Counted from the first letter of the stretch, positions 1 to 5,776 are shown. The stretch: DNA of 7,151 bases from Ferruginibacter sp. (GCA_025352435.1 JANXTN010000075.1:1-7151), one strand, 5' to 3'. Notes: generated by a model from the sequence alone, not told the origin. Translations and numbers: made by a program.

Positions 1-483
1 TGGTGTCCCACTATTATTTATCATTTGCACACCTGCAACCTTACCCTGTATTAACTGATCTGCCGACGTGTAAGTTCCTTTATTAAAATCTTTTGCCTGA
101 AGTGAAGTTACTGCTCCGGTTAAATCTTTTTTCTTTGCAGTACCGTAACCAATAACAACAACTTCACTCAAGTTGCTGGCAGCAGTTTCTACCTCTGCAT
201 TAATCGATGTTTTGCCACGAACTCCTTCCTGAAAATTAGTTATGCCTGCACCGCTAAATACCAATACAGCATCAGCAGGTACATTGTTAAGTGTATAATT
301 TCCTTTAGAATCTGTAGCAGTGGCATTTTTGGTGCCTCTAACTGTAACGGATACGCCGGATTGAGGCTCTCCTTTTTTATCAGTTACGGTACCGGTAACG
401 GTGGATTGTGCAAAGCCGAGGCTTGAACAACCAAGAATAACCAGTAAAAGCATTACGGATTTTCTCATTCGAGTAAGAAGCAT
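1..483 (-). CDS. SusC/RagA-family TonB-linked outer-membrane protein, N-terminal part (cut by left window edge)
   Basis: This is the first 161 codons of an outer-membrane TonB-dependent transporter of the SusC/RagA type, which imports oligosaccharides or other large nutrients together with a SusD-like surface lipoprotein. The translation shows a basic start and hydrophobic stretch (about residues 1-25) with a probable signal peptidase I site GFA|QST. A carboxypeptidase-regulatory-like beta domain follows at about 28-105 (VTGTVTDKKGEP, SKGNYTLNNVP). The TonB box SEVVVIGYGT is at 106-115, and the plug domain begins with KKDLTGAVTSLQAKDF. All are standard SusC-family landmarks; full family members run to about 1000 residues, so most of the gene lies outside the window. 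The ATG at 483 was chosen because an A-rich leader precedes it; an ATG at 468 (MRKSVMLLL) would also give a signal peptide. A weak -7-like TTAGTTTG lies at complement 594-601. The gene diverges from the LacI-type regulator, suggesting local control. The substrate cannot be told from this part. Confidence 0.95.
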   Translation of the reverse strand, partial: MLLTRMRKSVMLLLVILGCSSLGFAQSTVTGTVTDKKGEPQSGVSVTVRGTKNATATDSKGNYTLNNVPADAVLVFSGAGITNFQEGVRGKTSINAEVETAASNLSEVVVIGYGTAKKKDLTGAVTSLQAKDFNKGTYTSADQLIQGKVAGVQMINNSGTP

Positions 484-492
484 AATCGTTTG
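483..492. promoter_or_regulatory. Degenerate copy of the LacI-type operator at the SusC start
   Basis: TAATCGTTTG matches 8 of 10 positions of the CAAACGTTTG core found twice upstream of the LacI-type gene, with one half-site (CGTTTG) intact. It touches the start codon of the SusC-like gene. Its centre is 168 bp from that of the nearer full operator. It could be an auxiliary operator, but an 8/10 match in AT-rich DNA can easily arise by chance. Confidence 0.2.
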
Positions 493-648
493 GTTTTTAG
501 TTAATTTCGAAATCAGGTTAGATAGTGTATAGTACTTAACTGAGTGTTCCAAGGCCATTCAATCGAAAAAGCCATTAAAAAGCTCAATTTTAACAAACTA
601 AAGTTATTTAATATAAATTTAACTTTAAAGAAAATTTTTGATTGTGAG

Positions 649-662
649 CGCAAACGTTTGCG
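649..662. promoter_or_regulatory. Candidate LacI-family operator 1 (perfect 14-bp palindrome)
   Basis: CGCAAACGTTTGCG is a perfect 14-bp palindrome with a central CG step, the architecture typical of LacI/GalR/CcpA-family operators, where a hinge-helix leucine inserts at the central CpG. It lies 63 bp before the ATG of the adjacent LacI-type gene, whose hinge carries the needed A53 and L56. A weak -7-like element (AATTTTTG, 633-640) precedes it, so a bound repressor would cover the likely transcription start. Autoregulation is inferred. Confidence 0.75.
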
Positions 663-672
663 AAAACATCTC

Positions 673-686
673 CGCAAACGTTTGTT
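673..686. promoter_or_regulatory. Candidate LacI-family operator 2
   Basis: This is a second copy of the 12-mer CGCAAACGTTTG, exactly 24 bp downstream of the first. The CAAACGTTTG core (675-684) is perfectly palindromic, while the right flank is TT instead of CG. Its end lies 38 bp before the regulator's ATG. Two near-identical sites in one short leader strongly suggest a repressor-binding region; the likely binder is the LacI-family protein encoded immediately downstream, perhaps also controlling the divergent SusC-like gene. Confidence 0.7.
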
Positions 687-724
687 GTGAAAAAAATGTC
701 AAAAAAAGATTTACTTTTATTACA

Positions 725-1711
725 ATGACAAGCACTACACTTAAAAAAATTGCACAGACTTTAGGCTTAAGTATATCAACGATTTCGAGAGCATTAAAAA
801 ACCATCCGGATATTTCGCAAAAAACAAAGCAGAAAATTGTGGAGCTGGCTGCTGCTTTGGAGTATGAACCGAATGTAAACGCTATTCAGTTAAGAAGTAA
901 AAAGAACAATGTACTTGGACTGATAGTTCCTACTATTTCCAATTATTTTTACGACTCCTTTATAGCTGCTGTGGAAGAAGAATGCAGAAAAAATAATTAC
1001 GCTCTGATGATTTTACAATCCGGCGATAATTCCGAAGCAGAATTTCAGAATATTAAATTGTGCAGGCAAAACAGAGTAAGCGGTCTATTTTCCTGCCTTT
1101 CTACAGAGACAAAAAACTATGATGCCTATGCAAGATTAAAAGAAGTAGACATCCCCGTTGTTTTTTTTGACAAAGTACCTGATGAAGGAAATTTTAATAC
1201 CGTAACTGTTGCCGACCGGCTTGTAGCCAGGCTGGCAGCAAATGCAATTCTTTCAAAACATAAAAAAAACATTATTGGTTTTTTTGGAAATGAGAACTTA
1301 TTGATAACTAAAAAAAGATTGGCTGCATTTAAAGAAACCTTTGGTGAAAAAAATAAAGACACTAAAGTATCTATTGTATATGTTTCAAGTGCAGCAGAGG
1401 CAGAGATGTTTGGTGATAAATTATTGGGTAAAAAACCGGATGCGATTTTTTGTATGAGTGATGAAATTTTAACCGGCATAATGAAATCCATTCAGAAAAA
1501 AAAGATGAACATTCCGAAAGATATTTCCATTGTAGCCATCAGCAATGGGTTTATTCCTAAACTTTATTATCCTGAAATTACTTATGTAGAAACAAGTGGT
1601 TATAAGCTTGGGAAACTTGCTTTTTCAAGTATGCTTGCTTGCATCGGCGGCAGTACATTTGTGCAGGAAATTACCACAGATTCAATTTTGGTTGAGGGGG
1701 GTTCGTTGTAA
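725..1711 (+). CDS. LacI/GalR-family transcriptional repressor
   Basis: This is a 328-residue cytoplasmic DNA-binding regulator of usual family length. Residues 5-24 form the LacI helix-turn-helix (LKKIAQTLGLSISTISRAL), followed by the NHPDIS...T..KI segment and the hinge YEPNVNAIQLRS, with A53 and L56 at the positions that contact the operator centre in LacI. Residues 62-328 form a periplasmic-binding-protein-like effector domain (VLGLIVPTISNYFYDSF at the start, ITYVETSGYKLGKLA near the end). The segment normally reading GFDD is ISNG here (272-275), so a canonical effector-contacting acidic residue is absent. The frame is open back to a TTG at 638, but that extension runs through two palindromic operators and has no domain; the ATG at 725 puts the HTH at its usual position. 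The gene is divergent from a SusC-like transporter, so it may sense a sugar and control that locus. Its ligand is unknown. Confidence 0.95.
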   Translation: MTSTTLKKIAQTLGLSISTISRALKNHPDISQKTKQKIVELAAALEYEPNVNAIQLRSKKNNVLGLIVPTISNYFYDSFIAAVEEECRKNNYALMILQSGDNSEAEFQNIKLCRQNRVSGLFSCLSTETKNYDAYARLKEVDIPVVFFDKVPDEGNFNTVTVADRLVARLAANAILSKHKKNIIGFFGNENLLITKKRLAAFKETFGEKNKDTKVSIVYVSSAAEAEMFGDKLLGKKPDAIFCMSDEILTGIMKSIQKKKMNIPKDISIVAISNGFIPKLYYPEITYVETSGYKLGKLAFSSMLACIGGSTFVQEITTDSILVEGGSL

Positions 1712-1757
1712 AGCCATATCGCCGTCAATAAATTGAGACTATTACCTTTAATTATAG

Positions 1758-1829
1758 TGGCCTCGCCAGGAATCGAACCTGGATCTGGGGCTTCGGAGGC
1801 CCTTATACTATCCATTGTACTACGAGGCC
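1758..1829 (-). tRNA. tRNA-Arg (anticodon CCG)
   Basis: The minus strand folds into a full 72-nt cloverleaf. The acceptor stem is GGCCTCG/CGAGGCC, the D stem GTAC/GTAT with loop AATGGATA, the anticodon stem AGGGC/GCCCC, the anticodon loop CTCCGAA giving CCG (reads CGG, arginine), and the T arm CCAGG-TTCGATT-CCTGG, with discriminator A. The outermost anticodon-stem pair is an A-C mismatch (27-43). The 3' CCA is not encoded (the DNA continues ACT), so it must be added after transcription. The gene lies 90 bp downstream of the MarC-family gene on the same strand and converges with the LacI-type gene. No attachment-site repeat or integrase is visible beside it. Confidence 0.96.
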
Positions 1830-1900
1830 ATAAAAATACTAACCGGCATCTTAAACTATCCCGTCCGAACAGTGTTCAGCAGGGAGACCATATTTATCAG

Positions 1901-1925
1901 AAGTGAATGCAGTGTCATTTCACTT
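1901..1925 (-). terminator. Stem-loop at the end of the MarC-family gene (possible transcript end)
   Basis: Arms AAGTGAA (1901-1907) and TTCACTT (1919-1925) are perfectly complementary over 7 bp and can be extended inward by two pairs past a single-base bulge. The stem overlaps the stop codon of the minus-strand MarC-family gene. No T-run follows it on the minus strand, so it is not a canonical intrinsic terminator; it may only be a 3'-end protecting structure. Confidence 0.3.
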
Positions 1926-2513
1926 GCCAAAATTTACAATATTAGTCCCAAATATTTTTACGGCAATGGCCAGCAAAATAACACCAAAAAATTTTCTTAC
2001 CACCAATAATCCATTTGGACCAAGCGCACGTTCTATCCATTTTAAAGAACCGAGCACTAAAAAGATAATCAAACAGTTTATTAATATCCCAAGCAAAATA
2101 TTTATATCTCCATAATTGGCTTTTAAAGACATGATGGTTGTGAGGGTGCCACTCCCCGCAATCAGTGGAAAAGCAATCGGCACAACGCTCCCGGTTTTAT
2201 CATTGTTTTCTGCCTTAAAAAAATCAAGACCAAGCACCATTTCCAACCCAATAATAAATATTACAATACTACCTGCAACTGCAAAAGATTTTACATCGAG
2301 CCCAAGCAGATTTAAAAACTGCTTTCCAATAAAAAGAAAAAGTACCATCAAAGAACCCGATGCAAAAGTTGCCTGCACATTATTTATTTTACCACCCATC
2401 TTCGCTTTTAGACTTATAAGCACCGGCGCATTACCCAGCATATCTATCACAGCAAACAGCGTAAATGTTACCGTAATTATTTCTTTGATAAGTATATGCC
2501 CAAATTCAAACAT
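1920..2513 (-). CDS. MarC-family integral membrane protein
   Basis: This is a 197-residue inner-membrane protein matching the MarC/YchE family (UPF0056), whose molecular function is unsettled; early links to multiple antibiotic resistance were not upheld for E. coli MarC. About six hydrophobic segments are visible, roughly at residues 8-28, 50-70, 76-96, 110-128, 138-156 and 168-190. Family motifs are present: VIDMLGNAPVLISL (22-35), in which the D and GN-P pattern is characteristic; PIAFPLIAGSGTLTTIM (112-128), the second-half AGxGT signature; and ALGPNGLLVVRKFFGVILLAIAVKI (positions 163-187, with the GPNG turn). Length is normal. The ATG at 2513 is preceded by a TATATTTG promoter element, supporting the start. 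Antisense frames over this gene are shadows. It is transcribed toward the tRNA gene and away from the permease gene; no functional link to either is evident. Confidence 0.92.
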   Translation of the reverse strand: MFEFGHILIKEIITVTFTLFAVIDMLGNAPVLISLKAKMGGKINNVQATFASGSLMVLFLFIGKQFLNLLGLDVKSFAVAGSIVIFIIGLEMVLGLDFFKAENNDKTGSVVPIAFPLIAGSGTLTTIMSLKANYGDINILLGILINCLIIFLVLGSLKWIERALGPNGLLVVRKFFGVILLAIAVKIFGTNIVNFGK

Positions 2514-2529
2514 GCCTGTCTGTTTTTTG

Positions 2530-2537
2530 CAAATATA
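2530..2537 (-). promoter_or_regulatory. Bacteroidota-type -7 promoter element for the MarC-family gene
   Basis: The minus strand reads TATATTTG followed by C, an exact match to the Bacteroidota sigma-factor -7 consensus TAnnTTTG. It sits 16 nt before the ATG at 2513, giving a predicted short leader of about 10-13 nt. No clear TTG or TTTG element is found at the usual -33 distance, so the assignment rests on the -7 match and the position. Confidence 0.5.
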
Positions 2538-2685
2538 GATGGATAAAAATTCCTGCTATTCGCCAGATGGTTATTTACATTTTAATCAACATTCTCCACA
2601 ACCTTTGCTCTGGTGCCACTGCGGTAAAAATGAAGCTCACTAATTAAACAGACTTCCACAGATTTCTAATTCTTTAATACTCTTA

Positions 2686-2703
2686 GCGCCTTTGCGCCTT
2701 TGC
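2686..2703. repeat. Short tandem repeat GCGCCTTT x2
   Basis: The octamer GCGCCTTT occurs twice in direct succession followed by GC. From memory, degenerate strings of this kind (CTTTGCGCCTTTGCG-like) recur between genes in many Bacteroidota genomes, so this is probably one copy of a dispersed low-complexity family. No other copy lies in this window, so the wider family cannot be shown here. Confidence 0.45.
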
Positions 2704-2817
2704 TCGTATAAAATTTTCTTTTGTGAAATTTCTCCTTCTTTGCTTTTTGGTGGTTCAAAAAAATTCTTCACGGTTCAAAATTGTACCCGCACTTTATAAA
2801 TTCCTTATCTTCAAATT

Positions 2818-4185
2818 ATGAGCAAACCAAAATTAAATCTTTTTGATTTTACCATGATTATGGTAAGTCTTGTAATTGGCATGGGTATTTTTCGTACACC
2901 CGCCAATGTTGCTGCCTCATCCCCTACACCATTTCTGTTTTTCTTAATCTGGATTTCGGGTGGTATCATTGCCATTTGTGGGGCGCTTACTTATGCAGAA
3001 ATTGGCAGCAGGTTTCCTGTAACCGGTGGTTATTACCGCATCTTTTCTTATGCTTATCATCCCTCTATTGCATTCGCTGTCAACTGTATTATTTTAATTT
3101 CAAATGCTGCATCGCTTGCAGGAGTTGCCCTTATTGGGGCTGAGTACATCATTAAAGTTGTTTTGCCGGACGCTGTAAATGCACAACAGGTACAGATCAT
3201 CATTGCTATTACATCCATCATCATTTTTTATGGAGTAAACCTTGCAGGTTTAAAAATGAGTGCACGTACTCAAAATGTGTTGACCATTATAAAAATAGGA
3301 CTTGTGCTTCTGCTCATTCTACCTATCTTTTTTTACAGTGGTGCAAATGAGATTACAGTGGTTTCTAATACCATTACAAGTCCCGCATTGCGGGAATATA
3401 TCAAAGCCTTTGGTTTAGGCTTGGTGGCGGTAAGCTTTACCTATGGCGGTTATCAGCAGTCCATAAATTTTGGGGAAGAAGTAAACAATCCATCTAAAAA
3501 TATTCCACGGGGCATAATTGCAGGTTTGCTCATCATCATCATTTTGTACCTATCCGTAAATTATGCTTATTACAAAGTAATTGGTTTCAATACACTTAAA
3601 ACATCTACCAATATAGCGGCAATAATGGCCGGGCATTTGTTTGGAACTGCTGCAGGCAAAATACTTTCGGTACTGCTTTTTTTAAGCGTATTGGCTTATG
3701 TAAATGTGCTGCTCATGTCAAACCCAAGGGTTATGCAGGCCATGAGCGAAGAAGGTATGTTACCCACAGCTTTTGGTAAACGTCGCATCAGTACCAATGT
3801 ACTTTTTACTTCGCTCAGTGTATTTGCAAGCCTTTGCGTGCTCATCGTTTTTTGGGCTAAAACTTTTGATGAGATTTTAAGCTTTACTATTTTTCTTGAT
3901 TGTTTTGGAATGGTATTATCTGCCGCCACTATTTTTAAACTTAGAAGAAATACTGGGCATTTGGACGACACGGGCATTTACAAAATGACGCTGTTTCCAT
4001 TGATGCCATTGATTTTTATGGCAGCATATACTTTTGTTTTCGTTGTTATTTTTATAGACAAGCCTTGGACCGGACTTACAGGTTTAGGAATATTAGGAGC
4101 TTTTATTGTTCTTTATTTTATCGTAAAAGGCACAAAAAAAAATAGCGAAATTGATCTGCCACCAAATCTCAAATCTAACATCTAA
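2818..4185 (+). CDS. APC-superfamily amino acid permease
   Basis: This 455-residue polytopic inner-membrane transporter belongs to the amino acid-polyamine-organocation superfamily, probably bringing an amino acid into the cell by proton symport or exchange. About 12 hydrophobic segments are visible. Family marks are the unwound first helix VIGMGIFRTPANVA (19-32), the second-helix motif GALTYAEIGSRFPVTGGYY (55-73), the sixth-helix region with FTYGGYQQSINFGEEV (207-222) running into NNPSKNIPRGI, and NPRVMQAMSEEGMLP (302-316) between later helices. Length is normal for the family. The ATG at 2818 begins directly before the usual short cytoplasmic N-tail, with no in-frame domain upstream. The stop is 8 bp before the next start, so the downstream PLP-dependent enzyme is almost certainly co-transcribed, and a sulfur amino acid or thioether substrate is a reasonable guess. 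Sequence alone does not fix the substrate. Confidence 0.92.
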   Translation: MSKPKLNLFDFTMIMVSLVIGMGIFRTPANVAASSPTPFLFFLIWISGGIIAICGALTYAEIGSRFPVTGGYYRIFSYAYHPSIAFAVNCIILISNAASLAGVALIGAEYIIKVVLPDAVNAQQVQIIIAITSIIIFYGVNLAGLKMSARTQNVLTIIKIGLVLLLILPIFFYSGANEITVVSNTITSPALREYIKAFGLGLVAVSFTYGGYQQSINFGEEVNNPSKNIPRGIIAGLLIIIILYLSVNYAYYKVIGFNTLKTSTNIAAIMAGHLFGTAAGKILSVLLFLSVLAYVNVLLMSNPRVMQAMSEEGMLPTAFGKRRISTNVLFTSLSVFASLCVLIVFWAKTFDEILSFTIFLDCFGMVLSAATIFKLRRNTGHLDDTGIYKMTLFPLMPLIFMAAYTFVFVVIFIDKPWTGLTGLGILGAFIVLYFIVKGTKKNSEIDLPPNLKSNI

Positions 4186-4193
4186 CATATTGT

Positions 4194-5357
4194 ATGGACA
4201 TATCCTACATCATAAATGAATTGGGAGAAGACAGAGAAAAATATTTTAATGCTGTAGCTCCACCAATTATACAGACGAGCAATTTTGTTTTTAATACCGT
4301 TGCAGAAATGCGCAGTGCCTTGCAGGATGAGTACCGCACTTATTTATACAGCCGTGGCAAAAACCCAACTGTAGATATATTAGCAAAAAAACTTGCCGCC
4401 CTTGATGCAGCAGAAGATTGCCTTGTTTTTAACAGTGGTGCAGCTGCGATATTTGCTGCAGTTTTAGCAAATGTAAAAACCGGGGATCACATCATCAGCG
4501 TAAAAGAACCTTATGCTTGGGCTAATAAAATGTTTACGGAAATACTGCCAAAGTTTGGCGTGACAACCACTTTTGTAGATGGGAGAGAAATAGAAAATTT
4601 TAAAGCAGCTAAAACAAACAACACAACAGTCATTTATCTTGAAAGCCCAAACAGCTGGTCTTTTGCCCTGCAGGATTTAAAAGCGGTTGCAAAGTTTGCC
4701 AATGAACATAGCATCATCACCATCTGTGACAACAGTTACTGCACACCAATTTATCAGCAACCTATTTCATTGGGTATCGACTTATCTCTTCAATCTGCCA
4801 CCAAATACATCAGCGGCCACAGCGATACTATAGCCGGAGTTTTAAGCGGCAGCAGCAAAATGATAGAGCGTATTTTTAAAAGCGAATACAATAATATTGG
4901 CAGCGGCATACAACCCTTTAATGCCTGGCTGTTGCTGCGTGGCTTGCGTACATTGCCCTTAAGGTTAGAAAAAATAACTGCCACAACCAACACCGTTATC
5001 CAATATTTAAAATCAAACAATAAAATAGAGGAAGTTATTTTTCCTTTGGATAAGGATTTTCCCCAGTATGAACTCGCTACAAAACAAATGAGTGGTGCAT
5101 GTGGATTAATTACAATTGTATTAAAAGAAACGGAACTATCCACCATAGAAAAGTTTTGCGAAGCATTCAAACATTTTAAAATGGCTGTAAGTTGGGGTGG
5201 GCACGAAAGTCTCGTTATTCCTCGCTGTGCGGGCATGGCGATAAAGAATTTTAATCATCAGTTAAAAGAGCACCGCATGTTGCGCCTGTTTATTGGTTTA
5301 GAGGACGCTGCATACTTAATCAATGATTTAGAAACTGCTTTTGCTACAATACCCTAG
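4194..5357 (+). CDS. PLP-dependent Cys/Met-metabolism (trans-sulfuration) enzyme, cystathionine beta-lyase-like
   Basis: This 387-residue cytosolic fold-type I PLP enzyme belongs to the family of cystathionine gamma-synthase, cystathionine beta- and gamma-lyases and methionine gamma-lyase; length is normal. Visible residues are the YSRGKNPT motif with Y52 and R54 (phosphate contacts from the partner subunit), SG at 81-82, Y107 (cofactor-stacking position), D179 in CDNSYCTP (pyridine nitrogen), and K204 in SATKYISGHSD (Schiff base). The C-terminus has SWGGHESL (333-340) and LRLFIGLED (363-371) with R364, the carboxylate-binding position. SWGGxESL, ESPxS and the IGLED ending resemble E. coli MetC, whereas YSRxxNPT is more typical of gamma-synthase/gamma-lyase members. 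So beta-elimination (cystathionine or cysteine to a thiol, pyruvate and ammonia) is favoured but not proven. The usual YGGT after the cofactor-stacking Tyr is YAWA here. It lies 8 bp after an amino acid permease, suggesting an uptake-and-breakdown operon. Confidence 0.93.
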   Translation: MDISYIINELGEDREKYFNAVAPPIIQTSNFVFNTVAEMRSALQDEYRTYLYSRGKNPTVDILAKKLAALDAAEDCLVFNSGAAAIFAAVLANVKTGDHIISVKEPYAWANKMFTEILPKFGVTTTFVDGREIENFKAAKTNNTTVIYLESPNSWSFALQDLKAVAKFANEHSIITICDNSYCTPIYQQPISLGIDLSLQSATKYISGHSDTIAGVLSGSSKMIERIFKSEYNNIGSGIQPFNAWLLLRGLRTLPLRLEKITATTNTVIQYLKSNNKIEEVIFPLDKDFPQYELATKQMSGACGLITIVLKETELSTIEKFCEAFKHFKMAVSWGGHESLVIPRCAGMAIKNFNHQLKEHRMLRLFIGLEDAAYLINDLETAFATIP

Positions 5358-5483
5358 TAATTATTCTATACTATTTAATTATCATACGGAATATACGACT
5401 ACAAAGAAATAGCGTTTATGCTATTGTCAGGTGCATGTTGTTGTTTTACTTTTACTGTTCTGAAAATCCTAAAACCAACATCT

Positions 5484-5612
5484 ATGAAGAACTCAACAAA
5501 AAACAATTTTTCGTTTAGTGCTTTTACAAAATCTTTCAGCAGAATGTTTCGAGGCATTTTTTTTACAACCAGCCACGAAGATTTTAAAAGGTTAAAGAAT
5601 TTTATCTGCTAA
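5484..5612 (+). CDS. Doubtful small open reading frame, 42 residues
   Basis: From the ATG at 5484 the frame encodes 42 residues (starting MKNSTKNNFSFSAF, ending KRLKNFIC) with a basic, Phe- and Ser-rich composition. It has no membrane helix, signal peptide or motif that I recognise. The open frame extends upstream to an ATG at 5418, where the added 22 residues include a CCC cluster and look non-coding. No promoter match or spacing argument supports translation. It is listed only because it is the one plus-strand frame filling the gap between the PLP enzyme and the TolC-family gene; chance is the likelier explanation. Confidence 0.18.
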   Translation: MKNSTKNNFSFSAFTKSFSRMFRGIFFTTSHEDFKRLKNFIC

Positions 5613-5740
5613 CGATTCAAAGTAAAAGTTTCCGGAACGCATGATGCACTTTGCACACAATCATTTCTTTTAACCCATATATTGGTTTATCCTGCAAAGA
5701 AGAGGCATTTAACCGAAACATTTTCCGTTTATAAAAATCA

Positions 5741-5772
5741 TTGCCTTTTTCTGTATACAAAATATATTTTTG
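5741..5772 (+). promoter_or_regulatory. Candidate Bacteroidota promoter for the TolC-family gene
   Basis: TTG at 5741-5743 and TATTTTTG at 5765-5772 match the Bacteroidota -33 (TTG) and -7 (TAnnTTTG) elements with a 21-bp spacer. The -7 element ends only 3 bp before the ATG at 5776, so transcription from here would start at or inside the start codon, giving a leaderless message. Either that is real, or translation starts elsewhere, or the match is fortuitous in an A/T-rich stretch. Confidence 0.35.
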
Positions 5773-5776
5773 TATA
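5754..5776. promoter_or_regulatory. Perfect 9-bp inverted repeat overlapping the TolC-family promoter and start codon
   Basis: Arms TATACAAAA (5754-5762) and TTTTGTATA (5768-5776) are exact complements around a 5-bp spacer. The repeat covers the candidate -7 element and the first base of the ATG. Its size and placement fit a dimeric repressor operator, for example of a TetR-type efflux regulator, but no regulator gene is in the window. Its A/T richness makes chance possible. Confidence 0.4.

Larger units (their letters stand above)
2514..2817. other. Divergent intergenic region between the MarC-family and permease genes
   Basis: These 304 bp hold no supportable gene on either strand. Visible contents are the MarC-family promoter near the left end, a GCGCCTTT tandem repeat (2686-2703), two copies of GGTTCAAAA exactly 20 bp apart (2752-2760 and 2772-2780), and a weak promoter-like pair ahead of the permease: TTG at 2781-2783 and TATCTTCA at 2806-2813. 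The middle part is T- and C-rich on the plus strand and looks like relic repeat DNA rather than a structured RNA. Confidence 0.6.
5358..5775. other. Intergenic region before the TolC-family gene
   Basis: This 418-bp stretch has no convincing gene. It contains a weak 6-bp-arm hairpin (AATAGC 5408-5413, GCTATT 5420-5425) some 50 bp after the PLP-enzyme stop, without a T-run; a small Lys/Phe/Ser-rich open frame described separately; and, at the right end, the promoter-like and inverted-repeat sequence that runs into the TolC-family start. A plus-strand frame beginning with TTG at 5682 overlaps the TolC-family gene by about 100 bp out of frame and is judged spurious. Confidence 0.55.

Noticed and set aside
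504..513. ATTTCGAAAT palindrome upstream of the SusC-like gene as another operator
   Set aside because: It differs from the CAAACGTTTG core and is a simple A/T palindrome of a length expected by chance.
641..651. ATTGTGAGCGC, matching half of the symmetric E. coli lac operator
   Set aside because: The complementary half is absent and the actual symmetry here is centred on CAAACGTTTG; the resemblance is coincidental.
1126..1491. Minus-strand frame inside the LacI-type gene
   Set aside because: It lies antisense to a clear conserved gene and has no recognisable features.
1731..1741. AATTGAGACTA repeated at 6557-6567, considered as a possible att-type direct repeat near the tRNA
   Set aside because: It is only 11 bp, the second copy lies within the TolC-family coding sequence, and no integrase or mobile gene lies between.
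1600..1815. Minus-strand frame spanning the end of the LacI-type gene and the tRNA
   Set aside because: It reads through a complete tRNA gene and the antisense of a conserved coding sequence.
1815..2538. Plus-strand frames (1815-2009, 1903-2115, 2116-2538)
   Set aside because: They are largely antisense to the tRNA and the MarC-family gene, which has clear family motifs on the other strand.
3696..3977. Minus-strand frame inside the permease gene
   Set aside because: It is antisense to conserved permease sequence, with no independent support.
4790..5236. Minus-strand 148-residue frame inside the PLP-enzyme gene
   Set aside because: It is antisense to conserved active-site and C-terminal coding sequence; no domain is visible.
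5408..5425. AATAGC/GCTATT hairpin as terminator of the permease-PLP operon
   Set aside because: The 6-bp A/T-rich stem without a T-run is too weak to call a terminator.
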